Shown: piece by piece, positions 29,501 to 38,289 of the stretch
Layout of the letters: each line of letters starts with the position of its first letter
Position numbering within the stretch: the stretch's first letter is position 1
DNA from: Catenovulum maritimum
GTDB lineage: Bacteria; Pseudomonadota; Gammaproteobacteria; Enterobacterales; Alteromonadaceae
Assembly: GCF_001050375.1 (NCBI RefSeq)
Contig: NZ_KQ130483.1
Location: forward strand, 286,478-350,477
Direction of reading: 5' to 3'
DNA: 64,000 nt
Program-made: the position numbers and the translations under genes
Notes under the pieces: generated by a model
Database searches by the model: none
What the model saw: the letters and a program-made list of their open reading frames with translations, nothing else
What the model was told of the DNA's origin: nothing

Positions 29501-30472
29501 TTACGGCATTTCTGCACCACGAGCAGTTTCAAATAATAAATACCAATCCATTTTTGATAAATTAACATTGGCGACTTGAGTGCAATTTTTGATCCGCTGA
29601 ATATCAGTTGTACCAATTACAGCCTGCATATTCATTGGGTGCTTAAATAAAAATGCTAAAACAATCGCTTCTAAACTCGTTTGATATTTCAGCGCTAACT
29701 GGCTAACCAAACTAGCTGTGGCTTGAACAACTTGAGATTGATTGCTCACATCTCGTCCACTAAACAAACCTTGTGCAAGACAGCCCCAACTTTGCAATTG
29801 AATCGCATTCATCATTGAATATTCTATGGTGCCTGCACTAAATGCGATATTTTGATAACCTGGCTGACAAGCAGTGATACCCTCATTAAGCCAATCTAAC
29901 TGAGCCAAACTCATTTCTAGTTGGTTGGCGACCAGAGGACTATCTAAACTAGATTGGATAAGTTGAACTTGGGCTGAGTGCATATTCGAAACACCAAAAT
30001 GGTCGACTTTGCCACTTCGCTTTAATATTGAAAATGCTTCAGCAATTTCATCAGGCTGCATCAGAGGATCGGGCCTATGGAGTAACAAGATATCTAAATA
30101 TTCTGTATTTAAACGAGATAATATGCCCTCGACACTTTTAATTATCCAATCTTTAGACAAATCATAGTGTTTTACTTGGCCATCTTCAGCTAAACGTATT
30201 CCACATTTACTTTGGAGTATCATTTTTTCGCGCAGTGTAGGCTGATTTTTCAGCGCCCCGCCAAAGGCGATTTCTGCTTTTTGAAAGGCATAAATATCTG
30301 CGTGATCAAAAAAGTTAATCTGCTCTGATAAGCACACATCTATGATGTTTTCGGCTTGCTGAACTTCGCTGGTGCCAACTTTCCCTTGGTTCCAGCCTCC
30401 CCCGAGTCCCATACAGCCATAAATCACTTGGCTCGCATTAGGAAAATGAGTTTGTATTGCTAAATTTGCCAT
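29501..30472 (-). CDS. Aldo/keto reductase
   Basis: NADPH-dependent oxidoreductase with a TIM-barrel fold, closest in feel to E. coli YdhF. Catalytic tetrad: Asp and Tyr in FFDHADIYAF (about 54-63), Lys in LQSKCGI and His in LLLHRPDP; the cofactor phosphate region is IGTTDIQRIKNC near the C-terminus. 323 residues. Upstream of the HAD gene in the same direction. Substrate unknown. Confidence 0.88.
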   Translation of the reverse strand: MANLAIQTHFPNASQVIYGCMGLGGGWNQGKVGTSEVQQAENIIDVCLSEQINFFDHADIYAFQKAEIAFGGALKNQPTLREKMILQSKCGIRLAEDGQVKHYDLSKDWIIKSVEGILSRLNTEYLDILLLHRPDPLMQPDEIAEAFSILKRSGKVDHFGVSNMHSAQVQLIQSSLDSPLVANQLEMSLAQLDWLNEGITACQPGYQNIAFSAGTIEYSMMNAIQLQSWGCLAQGLFSGRDVSNQSQVVQATASLVSQLALKYQTSLEAIVLAFLFKHPMNMQAVIGTTDIQRIKNCTQVANVNLSKMDWYLLFETARGAEMP

Positions 30473-30570
30473 ATTAGTTCTAATTTATCTTGGAAATTTG
30501 AATCAATATAGCAAATTTAGTTTGGTTTGATGTAGTCTAACTGGGTTAATTTTATTGAATACGAATGTAG

Positions 30571-31428
30571 CTACTGAAAATTTTGTTCTATTTTTTTCAG
30601 TTCCATTTCAAAAATTTCATTCAGTGCATTCATCGCTTGAGTTGCGAGTTCAAAATAATTTTTGGCGTCCAGTTTTATTTGCTCACAATCTACTAATTCA
30701 TGCTCGATTACAGAACACAAATAGCGTGTTTGCTTGCTCGATTTTTCTATCAATATATTTAATTCTGCCGAGCTCTGATCTCGATTATATTCTTTGAGCT
30801 GGGCATAGGTTATCTCTGACATTTCGGTTATTTTTTGCCTTAAAAAACCTAATCTTATTTTTTCCACGCGATTACAAACTTTAACTGTCGCAACGCCTGT
30901 CCCCAAAGCTCTAGACTGACCGACACATTCAGATACATGCAATAATTCACGCCACAACAAACTAACCATAGGAAAATTAGGTAAAGCTTCGACAGTTAAA
31001 AAATGTTTTTCTGCAACATCTTCCAACAAATACAACATATTACCGATCAACTGGGTGTGTTGCTTAAAGCTATTGTCTGATGATAAAGACAAAACATTTT
31101 TAGACAATCGACCCCAGTGCTCAACATACCCTGCCCAGCGGTCAAAAGATTTAATTTTATTTTCGGATTCTAATCCCTTAGTAATGGTTTCAATTTCTAA
31201 TTGAAGCGCTTGAATATTGGCTAATACTGAAGTGTCACCTCTAGCATAAGCAGAAGACCAGCCTCTGTGCTTTTGAATATTACTAATTAAATTTTTCACT
31301 CGGTTGATAAGAGATAATCCCTCGTTTTGTAACCGTTTAATTTTCTTCTTTTGTCTAATAACAAAATAAACTAACAAAGTGATTAAACTCACGCCTAGCA
31401 CAATGGAAACAAGATAAGTGATATTCAT
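30571..31428 (-). CDS. Membrane-anchored NIT-like sensory protein paired with a chemoreceptor
   Basis: 285-residue protein with one N-terminal membrane segment (about 4-24) followed by RQKKKIKR, so by the positive-inside rule the main domain is cytoplasmic. That domain is all-helical and resembles the nitrate/nitrite-sensing NIT fold (PF08376): IQKHRGWSSAY matches the family's QKERG-like start, and VSECVGQSRALGTGVA matches the second conserved helix. There is no output domain. The gene starts 11 nt after the chemoreceptor gene in the same transcript, suggesting that it provides the sensing the chemoreceptor lacks. The NIT call is from pattern only, so moderate confidence. Confidence 0.6.
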   Translation of the reverse strand: MNITYLVSIVLGVSLITLLVYFVIRQKKKIKRLQNEGLSLINRVKNLISNIQKHRGWSSAYARGDTSVLANIQALQLEIETITKGLESENKIKSFDRWAGYVEHWGRLSKNVLSLSSDNSFKQHTQLIGNMLYLLEDVAEKHFLTVEALPNFPMVSLLWRELLHVSECVGQSRALGTGVATVKVCNRVEKIRLGFLRQKITEMSEITYAQLKEYNRDQSSAELNILIEKSSKQTRYLCSVIEHELVDCEQIKLDAKNYFELATQAMNALNEIFEMELKKIEQNFQ

Positions 31429-31439
31429 TTACAACTCCT

Positions 31440-32585
31440 TTATATCGACTTTAACGTGAGATTTTTTAAATGTTCAGCAACTTTTGCCGCTTGATCGGCT
31501 ACCTCTGCGTTATCTCGAGCACCTTCGACAACTAACTCTATATGTTGGGATATTTCTCGAGTTGCCATATTCTGTTGCTCGGTATTAGCCGAAATAATAT
31601 TAATTTGATCTTGGACGTTTTGTGTCTCTTTGGTAATTTCATTTAAGGCTTCATCTGCTTGAAGTGCAGTATCAAAACAGCGTCGAGTTCGCTCCACCAC
31701 ATCCATCATTTTTTCAGTTACTTGATGACTTTGATCCCGAACCGAACTCACATTTTTTATAATATTGTCTGCAGATTCATTACTGCGTTGTGCTAAAGCT
31801 CTAACCTCTTCAGCAACCACAGCAAAACCTCGCCCAAATTCACCTGCTCTAGCCGCTTCAATAGAAGCATTTAGCGCAAGTAGGTTTGTCTGCGCCGAAA
31901 TATCCTGAATTGATTGCGACATACTCGCAACGGTTGCGGATAGTTCATCTAACGATGACATTTGCAATTGAGTTTGTTCAGCTTCAAACTTTACTTGTTC
32001 AATTTCTATTTTAAGTTGAGAAATGCTAGTTCGTCCTTGCGAGGTGACATCTAACGCATGCGTTGATGCAGTATGAACATTGTTAATTTTATCTACAACA
32101 TCTTCGAGAGATTGACTAATTTCTAAGATAGCGGCTGCAGTTGAATTGGTTGAGTCAGATTGTTTTTTAACATTGACTGAAACTTGATTTGCAGATTCAA
32201 TAACTTGAACAGAAGAATGCTCCACCTCAGACATACGTTCAACTAAATTTAAATGATTACGACTAAGTTCTCTTAATGTATCAATCAAACGTAAGATCGG
32301 CTTACCTAGTGCAATTGACTGTAACTCTAGCTTTCTGTAATCAAATTCTGCTGTATTTGTAATCCCGAGTTTTTGTTCTAAGGTATCTAATTCGCCGACG
32401 AGCGCAAAAAATATGGATGCGGATAAATAAACCGCTAAGAAAATAAATATATACAGGACTATATCTGGCATCCAAAACGTTCCAGTCACAGCCGCTAAGA
32501 TAAACAACCAAATTAACCAAGCTGTTTTTACCAATCCAATGCTTTTTATCAATAAATATGTGGGCTGCGCCATTACAGTATTCAT
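31440..32585 (-). CDS. Methyl-accepting chemotaxis protein without a periplasmic sensor domain
   Basis: 381-residue chemoreceptor. Two membrane segments (about 21-39 and 43-63) are joined by only a few residues, so there is no periplasmic ligand domain, and no clear HAMP domain follows. The long helical signalling domain includes the CheA/CheW-binding hairpin tip [18 protein letters not shown] and then [25 protein letters not shown] precedes the ATG. A near-consensus sigma-54 promoter lies at 32618-32634, and the NIT-like gene follows 11 nt downstream. It probably signals through the chemotaxis array to the flagellum, with input from the membrane or from its partner. Confidence 0.9.
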   Translation of the reverse strand: MNTVMAQPTYLLIKSIGLVKTAWLIWLFILAAVTGTFWMPDIVLYIFIFLAVYLSASIFFALVGELDTLEQKLGITNTAEFDYRKLELQSIALGKPILRLIDTLRELSRNHLNLVERMSEVEHSSVQVIESANQVSVNVKKQSDSTNSTAAAILEISQSLEDVVDKINNVHTASTHALDVTSQGRTSISQLKIEIEQVKFEAEQTQLQMSSLDELSATVASMSQSIQDISAQTNLLALNASIEAARAGEFGRGFAVVAEEVRALAQRSNESADNIIKNVSSVRDQSHQVTEKMMDVVERTRRCFDTALQADEALNEITKETQNVQDQINIISANTEQQNMATREISQHIELVVEGARDNAEVADQAAKVAEHLKNLTLKSI

Positions 32586-32617
32586 TCACTTCCTCTCAGT
32601 GTTTGCAACAAAAGCAA

Positions 32618-32634
32618 AGCAATTAAAGTGCCAA
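32618..32634 (-). promoter_or_regulatory. Sigma-54 (RpoN) -24/-12 promoter of the chemoreceptor operon
   Basis: Minus-strand TGGCACTTTAATTGCTT matches the RpoN consensus TGGCAC-N5-TTGC exactly, with the required 10 bases between GG and GC. A start about 12 nt downstream would leave a leader of some 20 nt before the ATG at 32585. Enhancer sites for an activator were not identified. Confidence 0.8.
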
Positions 32635-32759
32635 CACATCAAGACATTGTTTTTAATATAGTTTTTACTATCGTTAGGCGATTTATTACTTAAAGCTGTA
32701 TTTTGACTCGACTGGCCCTGAATCATTAGAGTCCATTCGCACCTTATCAGTGCGATAGA

Positions 32760-32956
32760 TAACCTCAATTCGGGATAACAACTTGCTTTCTTGAGGGCCT
32801 TTTTCCTGATAACTGCGTTGAATTCGCTAGTAATAGCCAGCTATTACGTACGCAAATTCGCCTTGTTCTAAGAAAAAATACCTTTCAAGAAATAAAAAAT
32901 CAATAATAGCAATAGTTTAAGGGGATTGGCTAATTTCTTATCCCGAGTTAAGGTTA
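32760..32956 (-). repeat. MITE-like repeat family 1, copy C (full)
   Basis: Best-preserved copy, 197 bp. Left end TAACCTCAATTCGGGATAA and right end TTATCCCGAGTTAAGGTTA are 19-bp inverted repeats with few mismatches. A central dyad (TAATAG CCAG CTATTA) sits among AATTCGC/GCAAATTC arms. A TA dinucleotide at each extreme edge could be a target-site duplication. It lies between the divergent chemoreceptor and metR; in the 537-bp gap the remainder (32957-33122) shows nothing recognisable. Confidence 0.9.
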
Positions 32957-33122
32957 GATAGCAATCTATTACGCTGAAGTAATAAATCAAAGCTAGCTTA
33001 AATTTTTTGCTATTTGCTACAGCAAAATTTCGAGCTAATTTACGATTAGTGATTGCATAGTATGACTGAAAGATTAAAATGAATTAAACTCAACAATTTT
33101 AATTTAAAGTTGATATATTTTC

Positions 33123-34052
33123 ATGATAGAAATTAAACACCTCAAAACCATTCGAGCTTTGGCTAATACGGGAAGCTTAGCTAAATCTGCAGAGTGGCTA
33201 CACACAACGCCATCTGCACTGTCACATCAAATAAAAGAGTTAGAAATAAAAATTGGCAATCCAATTTATTTAAGAAAAACCTCACCGATTAAGTTCACTG
33301 CTGAAGGCCAAATTCTCAAAGATTTAGCAGAAAAGGTATTACCTGAAATACAAGATAGCGAAAATAGAATCAAAGATATTAAGCATCAGAATAAAGGCAA
33401 ACTAAGACTCGCTATAGAATGCCACAGCTGTTTTCAATGGCTAATGCCAGCTATTAGTCAATTTCACCAGACTTGGCCTATGGTTGAATTAAGTTTCAAC
33501 AACGATTATATGTTTGATGCTATGCCTGGATTAGCTGAAGGCGAATTAGATTTGGTTATCACTTCTGACGTTTTCGAAACCAATGAGTTTCATTTTGAGC
33601 CCTTGTTCAGCTTTGACATGGTATTAGTCACGTCACCGAATCATGAATTAGCAAATAAAAACTACATCAATGCACAAGATTTAACCCAGCAAACCTTAAT
33701 AACTTACCCTGTCGAGCCAGCTAGACTAGACATTTTTAAATATTTACTTTTGCCTGCCAATGTCCAGCCTAAAAAGATTAAAAAAGTTGATCAAACTTTA
33801 ATGATACTGCAAATGGTGACAGCTGATTTAGGTGTAGCGGCTTTACCTTCTTGGGCGATTAAAGAATATGAAGAGCAAGGCTTGGTTAAATCAATTCCCC
33901 TATCAAAAACAGGGTTACAAAGTGAGTTGTATGCAGCGGTAAAATATCGTGAAAAAAATCGTGCATATCTTCAATCATTCTTTAATATCAGTAAAACTGT
34001 CAGTTTAAATAATTTAAATAATGTAAAACCGATTAAAGTTAACCATAATTAG
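33123..34052 (+). CDS. metR: LysR-family transcriptional regulator MetR
   Basis: Activator of methionine synthesis genes (metE, metH, glyA in E. coli) with homocysteine as co-inducer. The N-terminal helix-turn-helix starts MIEIKHLKTIRALANTGSLA and continues TTPSALSHQIKELE; the effector domain holds the MetR-specific LRLAIECHSCFQWLMPA, GELDLVITSD, LITYPVEPARLDIFKYLL and MVTADLGVAALPSW. 309 residues. metE is not next to it, unlike in E. coli. The upstream space contains repeat copy C. Confidence 0.92.
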   Translation: MIEIKHLKTIRALANTGSLAKSAEWLHTTPSALSHQIKELEIKIGNPIYLRKTSPIKFTAEGQILKDLAEKVLPEIQDSENRIKDIKHQNKGKLRLAIECHSCFQWLMPAISQFHQTWPMVELSFNNDYMFDAMPGLAEGELDLVITSDVFETNEFHFEPLFSFDMVLVTSPNHELANKNYINAQDLTQQTLITYPVEPARLDIFKYLLLPANVQPKKIKKVDQTLMILQMVTADLGVAALPSWAIKEYEEQGLVKSIPLSKTGLQSELYAAVKYREKNRAYLQSFFNISKTVSLNNLNNVKPIKVNHN

Positions 34053-34082
34053 AATGTATGAAAACTAAATTTAAGGGATTCA

Positions 34083-34640
34083 ATGCAAAGTTTAAAAAAT
34101 CATTTATTAATTGCAATGCCGTCTCTCGAAGACAAGTATTTTGAGCGAACTGTTACTTATATTTGTGAACATGACGAAAACGGTGCAATGGGAATAGTCA
34201 TTAATCACCCTACAGATATCATATTAACTGAGCTGCTTGAACAAATTGAAATTGAAACCACTGGCAAATCAATAAATGACAAAATACCTGTCTATGCTGG
34301 AGGCCCAGTTAATGTTGAACGCGGCTTCGTCATTCATTCACCTAAAAAAGGGTTAAAAAGCTCATTAAAGTTATCGGATGACATCATGGTCACGACTTCT
34401 AGAGATATTTTAGAATCAATAGGCACAAGTGAAGAACCTGAAAATGTACTCATTTGTTTAGGTTATGCTGGTTGGGATAAAGATCAGCTAGAGGAGGAAT
34501 TACTCGAAAATACTTGGATAACGATTCCAGCCACAGCTGAAATACTCTTTAACACACCTATCCATCAAAGGTGGCAAAGAGCAACAGAAACACTTGGCTT
34601 CGCGACTTGGCAAATCAGCGACAGCGCTGGCCATGCATAA
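34083..34640 (+). CDS. yqgE: YqgE/AlgH family protein (UPF0301)
   Basis: 185-residue cytosolic protein of the YqgE/AlgH family; the precise function is unknown. Typical motifs are HLLIAMPSLEDKYFERTVTY at the start, GAMGIVINHP, YAGGPVNVERGFVIH, and FNTPIHQRWQRATETLG at the end. AAGGG lies 7 nt before the ATG. It precedes ruvX by 74 nt, as in many gammaproteobacteria (yqgE-yqgF). Confidence 0.93.
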   Translation: MQSLKNHLLIAMPSLEDKYFERTVTYICEHDENGAMGIVINHPTDIILTELLEQIEIETTGKSINDKIPVYAGGPVNVERGFVIHSPKKGLKSSLKLSDDIMVTTSRDILESIGTSEEPENVLICLGYAGWDKDQLEEELLENTWITIPATAEILFNTPIHQRWQRATETLGFATWQISDSAGHA

Positions 34641-34714
34641 ATTTTGATATTATTTCCACTTTAGGTGCCGCATAGGTACAATAACGAGTTCAGCTTAAAC
34701 TAGAATTCCTACAT

Positions 34715-35155
34715 ATGAAATTAGATGAAAAATTTGGCCAAAGAACCGTTATGGCTTTTGATTATGGTACTAAAAGTATCGGCGTTGCGATTGGTCAAGA
34801 GCTCTCATACTCCACTAAATCTCTAGCAGCATTAAAAGCTAAAGATGGCATTCCAAACTGGGACTTAATTGAAAAAGAACTGAACAATTGGAAACCCGAT
34901 CTACTACTTGTCGGCCTGCCACTTAATATGGATGGCACCGAGCAAGAAATCACCCAAAGAGCAAAAAAATTCGCCAATCGTTTACACGGTCGCTTTGGTT
35001 ATCCAGTTGAAACTTATGATGAAAGATTAACAACTGTCGATGCTAAATCTTACTTGTTCGAAGTTGGTGGTTATCGCAATTTACAAAAAGATAAAATTGA
35101 CTCGAAATCCGCTGAAATTATTTTAATGAGCTGGTTTGAAGCCCAAGCTTGTTAA
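34715..35155 (+). CDS. ruvX: Putative pre-16S rRNA nuclease / Holliday junction resolvase-like RuvX
   Basis: RNase H-fold nuclease of the YqgF/RuvX family, linked to 5' maturation of 16S rRNA and to recombination. Active-site acidic residues lie in [14 protein letters not shown] (Asp about 15), [10 protein letters not shown] and [25 protein letters not shown] is also conserved. 146 residues, slightly longer at the N-terminus than the E. coli protein. Confidence 0.93.
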   Translation: MKLDEKFGQRTVMAFDYGTKSIGVAIGQELSYSTKSLAALKAKDGIPNWDLIEKELNNWKPDLLLVGLPLNMDGTEQEITQRAKKFANRLHGRFGYPVETYDERLTTVDAKSYLFEVGGYRNLQKDKIDSKSAEIILMSWFEAQAC

Positions 35156-35282
35156 TCGCTAATCATTAGCCTGAATCTGATTAATACAGCATAAGCTTGC
35201 AATATTTGTAAACTAAAGCTTGACCTTTTCACGACTAAATTTATGATTCCCTGCGTTCCTTTTTAACCAAATATTGAGCATT

Positions 35283-36083
35283 ATGTACCGAGCTATCCAT
35301 CAAAAATTAGAAGCCTTGCGCAGTCACAAGGCATTTGAGTTTTTTGTTATTTTTGTCATTATCATTTCTGCATTAGAGATAGGTGCCAAAACCTATGACT
35401 TGCCTGATTTAGCTTTATCAGCAACTCAGATCCTAGATGCTTTTATCACGCTATTTTTTGTTTTCGAACTCGCAATACGATTTATCACCGAGCCAAACAA
35501 AAAGCACTTCTTCAAATCCGGATGGAATGTTTTTGACACGCTCGTTGTGGTGATTAGCTTAATTCCAATTAATGACTCAGAAATGGCACTACTCGCCCGC
35601 TTAGTTAGAGTATTCAGAGTATTGCGCATGGTGTCCATTATTCCTGAACTCAGAGTGCTGATTAACTCATTAATCAAAGCATTACCTCAACTAGGCTATG
35701 TCGTTTTGTTATTGTTTATCATCTTTTACATATACGCCGCAGTCGGCAGCTTTATGTTTAAAGATATCAATGATGTGCTTTGGGGTAATATCGCAATTTC
35801 TATGCTAACCCTGTTTAGAATAATGACATTTGAAGATTGGACTGATATCCAGTACGAAACTATGGAGGTTTATCCTTTCAGTTGGATCTTCTACATGACT
35901 TTTATCTTCTTCACGGCTTTTGCATTTTTAAATATGGTGATAGGTATCGTCATGAATGTAATGGAAGAAGAGCATTTAAAAGCGAAACAGGAAAAGCATG
36001 GTGTCGAGCCAAGCATGACAGAGCTTAAGCAAGAAATTAACGAACTAAAACAGATGATAAAGCAATTGTCAGAAAAAGCTTAA
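35283..36083 (+). CDS. Voltage-gated cation channel, BacNav/Cav-like
   Basis: 266-residue six-transmembrane channel subunit that would assemble as a homotetramer in the inner membrane. S1-S3 span about 18-95; the S4 voltage sensor LLARLVRVFRVLRMV has four arginines every third residue (106, 109, 112, 115). The pore helix and filter TFEDWTD is at 182-188, S6 is AFAFLNMVIGIVMNVMEE, and a C-terminal heptad segment (SMTELKQEINELKQMIKQL) should form the tetramer coiled coil. The acidic filter resembles the calcium-selective engineered channel CavAb (TLDDWSD) more than NaChBac (TLESWAS), so calcium permeation is possible. I prefer the ATG at 35283 to a TTG at 35274. Repeat copy D begins 2 nt after the stop. 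Confidence 0.88.
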   Translation: MYRAIHQKLEALRSHKAFEFFVIFVIIISALEIGAKTYDLPDLALSATQILDAFITLFFVFELAIRFITEPNKKHFFKSGWNVFDTLVVVISLIPINDSEMALLARLVRVFRVLRMVSIIPELRVLINSLIKALPQLGYVVLLLFIIFYIYAAVGSFMFKDINDVLWGNIAISMLTLFRIMTFEDWTDIQYETMEVYPFSWIFYMTFIFFTAFAFLNMVIGIVMNVMEEEHLKAKQEKHGVEPSMTELKQEINELKQMIKQLSEKA

Positions 36084-36085
36084 TT

Positions 36086-36244
36086 TAACCTTAGCTCGGG
36101 ATAAGAAATTAGCTAAACCCATGAAGCTATTGATATTATTAAATTTTTATTTCGGAGCGGTATTTTTCTTAGAACAAAGCGAATTCAACGCAGTTATCAG
36201 GAAAAAGGCCCTCAAGAAAGCAAGTTGTTATCGAGTTGAGGTTA
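36086..36244 (+). repeat. MITE-like repeat family 1, copy D (internal deletion)
   Basis: 159 bp from TAACCTTAGCTCGGGATAA to its inverted end TTATCGAGTTGAGGTTA. Compared with copies B and C it lacks about 38 bp of the central dyad; the missing part lies exactly between two GCGAATT direct repeats. It sits right after the channel stop, in the convergent space before the flagellar genes. Confidence 0.88.
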
Positions 36245-36270
36245 ATTTAGTTTAAGTCTTCGAACCATAT

Positions 36271-36297
36271 AAAAAACGAGCTTTTGCTCGTTTTTTT
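36271..36297. terminator. Bidirectional terminator between channel and flagellar genes
   Basis: AAAAAACGAGC, loop TTTT, GCTCGTTTTTTT. It has a U-run in both directions, serving the channel gene (+) and the FlgO-like gene (-) which end on either side. Confidence 0.88.
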
Positions 36298-36322
36298 ATA
36301 CCGGATTTAATATTGGCTAAAC

Positions 36323-37042
36323 TTAGTTTTTAACCAATTTTATGCCATCTTTAACCATACTCGGCATGAGTTCTTGGGCAACAGAATTAGGTATAAAACC
36401 CTGAGCCGAAGCAACTATGCTTCTTGATTCGATACCGACCACACGTGCATGCACTTCTACGCCTGTATCTTTATAACTAAAAGTACCGGTTAAAATATAC
36501 TCAATTGGGTGCCACTGCCTTAATTCGTCAATATCACGGCTTAAAGCAAAATCTCCAGTTTCTGTGACTCTTATAGTACCAGTCGATTTATAATCAATCA
36601 CAGACAAGCCTAAAACTTGCGCTTGATGCTGAAAACTCTCTGCTAAATGAATACCCAATAAATTCGTTTGCTCTAAATTAGAATCCACAGGTACAAAACT
36701 CGCAACTGCAATTGGCGTTTTATCTGTCACATAACGCATGCTTTTTACTAGTTTAATTGACATAGCTTCAACATAATCACTAACACTTAAACGAGTATCC
36801 GATCTGATGTGTTGATTATAATTATTCAAATATTTGTGCGGATCACGCGCCCAATGATTTAGTAAAGCCGGATCTTGATGACCATTAAATGCTTCAAGCG
36901 TAAGTCGATTTTCTTGCTCTGTTGGCGCTACTGCCTCTTTAGGCATTTCATTTTCAACCAAAACTTGATCTTGATACCAATCGTTTAAAGACTGACAAGC
37001 AGATAAAGACATAATCGCAGGTAATATTAGTAATTTTTTCAT
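36323..37042 (-). CDS. Second FlgO-family outer membrane lipoprotein
   Basis: 239-residue lipoprotein (lipobox MSLSAC) with the FlgO domain pattern: MSIKLVKSMRYVTDKTPIAV, NLLGIHLAESFQHQAQVLG, ALSRDIDELRQWHPIEYILT and VVGIESRSIVASAQGFIP. It is paralogous to the FlgO at 37523-38185 (same order of the IAV, LGIHLAES, SRDIDEL and ASAQGFIP segments) but has a longer N-terminal spacer. GGAGG 5 nt upstream decides the ATG at 37042. It lies 13 nt after flgP in the same transcript. Role inferred: outer-membrane component near the flagellar basal body. Confidence 0.82.
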   Translation of the reverse strand: MKKLLILPAIMSLSACQSLNDWYQDQVLVENEMPKEAVAPTEQENRLTLEAFNGHQDPALLNHWARDPHKYLNNYNQHIRSDTRLSVSDYVEAMSIKLVKSMRYVTDKTPIAVASFVPVDSNLEQTNLLGIHLAESFQHQAQVLGLSVIDYKSTGTIRVTETGDFALSRDIDELRQWHPIEYILTGTFSYKDTGVEVHARVVGIESRSIVASAQGFIPNSVAQELMPSMVKDGIKLVKN

Positions 37043-37055
37043 ATAGCCTCCGGTA

Positions 37056-37526
37056 CTAGTAATACCTTGAGTTAATAATTTTAGTTTGGCCATTTGTAAA
37101 GGCTCTGACTCGGTACATATCTCTTAAATTAAGCTCTAACTCGGTAATATAAACCCCATCTAGATGATAAGATTTAACCAGTCTTGCACCTTTAATCACA
37201 CCTTGAACCGAGGCTTTCATTTTTTCGTCGCCTAAAACAAGATCTTTTAATCTAACATCGGCAGATAATTTAAAACCGTGAACTTTTTCTGATAAATCTC
37301 GATACGCATCTAATTTAGAGGCTTTTATCGCTTTGACCATTTTCGTGGTTTTGTCATTGCCTAACTGACTCGATATGGGGGCATAACCTGTAGCAGTGAC
37401 CACATAATCTTCTTCTGGCAGCTGGTACAACCACTGGTAATTTTTATCAATAGTGACAGTCGGTGTTGTTAACTGACATCCAGCTAATGTAAGTAAGCTA
37501 AAACATACGATTAAAAAAGGCTTCAT
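37056..37526 (-). CDS. flgP: Flagellar assembly lipoprotein FlgP
   Basis: 156-residue lipoprotein (lipobox LTLAGC, cysteine 17) of the LPP20/FlgP family, required with FlgO and FlgT for normal polar flagella in Vibrio. Recognisable features are VVTATGYAPISSQ, AIKASKLDAYRDLSEKVHG and the C-terminal VYITELELNLRDMYRVR. Its start overlaps the flgO stop (ATGA), so it is translationally coupled. Family and order flgO-flgP divergent from flgT support the call. Confidence 0.88.
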   Translation of the reverse strand: MKPFLIVCFSLLTLAGCQLTTPTVTIDKNYQWLYQLPEEDYVVTATGYAPISSQLGNDKTTKMVKAIKASKLDAYRDLSEKVHGFKLSADVRLKDLVLGDEKMKASVQGVIKGARLVKSYHLDGVYITELELNLRDMYRVRAFTNGQTKIINSRYY

Positions 37527-38185
37527 TGTTTTGCTCCATAAACTCTTGGTCTTTCGCCTTTATGAATTAAGATGCCATCTCGACTCATCACTTCTTCATC
37601 AGCCCAAAATAAATTACTAGGAACAAACCCCATAGCCGTGGCCATCACTTTTTGATTTCTCATATTAACCATACGTAAATTAACTACCGCGCCATTTTGA
37701 TGTGGCGTTAATGTACCAGCAACAACATAAGTCGCTTCGATGACTGGATTCAATTCGTCGACGTTTCTACTCCAAATTAAATCACCTTGATTCGTCACCT
37801 TAATATTTTGCGCTAATTTAAAATCAATCACTTTATAGCCTCGCTTATTGAGTTCATAAACAAAGCTTTCTTCTAATTGTCCACCTAAATGTTTCAGGGG
37901 CTTACCCGAATAATTCATATCTTGCCGGCTATCTTGTTCAACAAATCGAGTTACCGCGACTGAACGACCTGCAATTTCGTCTAAATCAACATTAAGTAGT
38001 AATTCGTCCGCCAGCATAAAGCTGTATGCTTTGATTGATAAAGCACTAACTTGTGGTTGATAATAATGTTTATCCGAATTTTTTGGTGCTTCTGGTACTA
38101 AATAGCTATGAGACGTTTTGTAAGCACAAGCAGTCATAAACTGAGTTAGGAGTACTAAGCAAAATATTCGCATTCGTGTTGTCAT
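37523..38185 (-). CDS. flgO: Flagellar outer membrane lipoprotein FlgO
   Basis: 220-residue predicted lipoprotein (lipobox-like FMTAC) with the FlgO domain: LNVDLDEIAGRSVAVTRFVE, LGGQLEESFVYELNKRGYKV, WSRNVDELNPVIEATYVVAG and NMRNQKVMATAMGFVPS. First gene of flgO-flgP-second flgO-like. A -24/-12 type promoter (TGGAATAAAAATTGCC, minus strand) lies about 45 nt upstream. Divergent from flgT, as in Vibrio. Confidence 0.87.
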   Translation of the reverse strand: MTTRMRIFCLVLLTQFMTACAYKTSHSYLVPEAPKNSDKHYYQPQVSALSIKAYSFMLADELLLNVDLDEIAGRSVAVTRFVEQDSRQDMNYSGKPLKHLGGQLEESFVYELNKRGYKVIDFKLAQNIKVTNQGDLIWSRNVDELNPVIEATYVVAGTLTPHQNGAVVNLRMVNMRNQKVMATAMGFVPSNLFWADEEVMSRDGILIHKGERPRVYGAKQ

Positions 38186-38230
38186 AAATTTGACCTTTTA
38201 CCGCTTAAATAAAGCAACTGAAGTTAACAA

Positions 38231-38246
38231 GGCAATTTTTATTCCA
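38231..38246 (-). promoter_or_regulatory. Candidate sigma-54 promoter of flgO-flgP
   Basis: Minus-strand TGGAATAAAAATTGCC has the invariant GG and GC with 10 bases between them and a full TTGC -12 box; the -24 half is only TGG. Predicted start about 36 nt before the flgO ATG. Vibrio flgO and flgP are RpoN/FlrC-dependent, which agrees. Confidence 0.6.
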
Positions 38247-38289
38247 GTTTTACACGGCAATTCAATTAACCCTAGAAATTATAATTTAC

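Noticed and set aside
32586-32768. Open frame of about 60 codons upstream of the chemoreceptor
   Set aside because: It overlaps the sigma-54 promoter and the repeat end, and the composition does not look like a protein.
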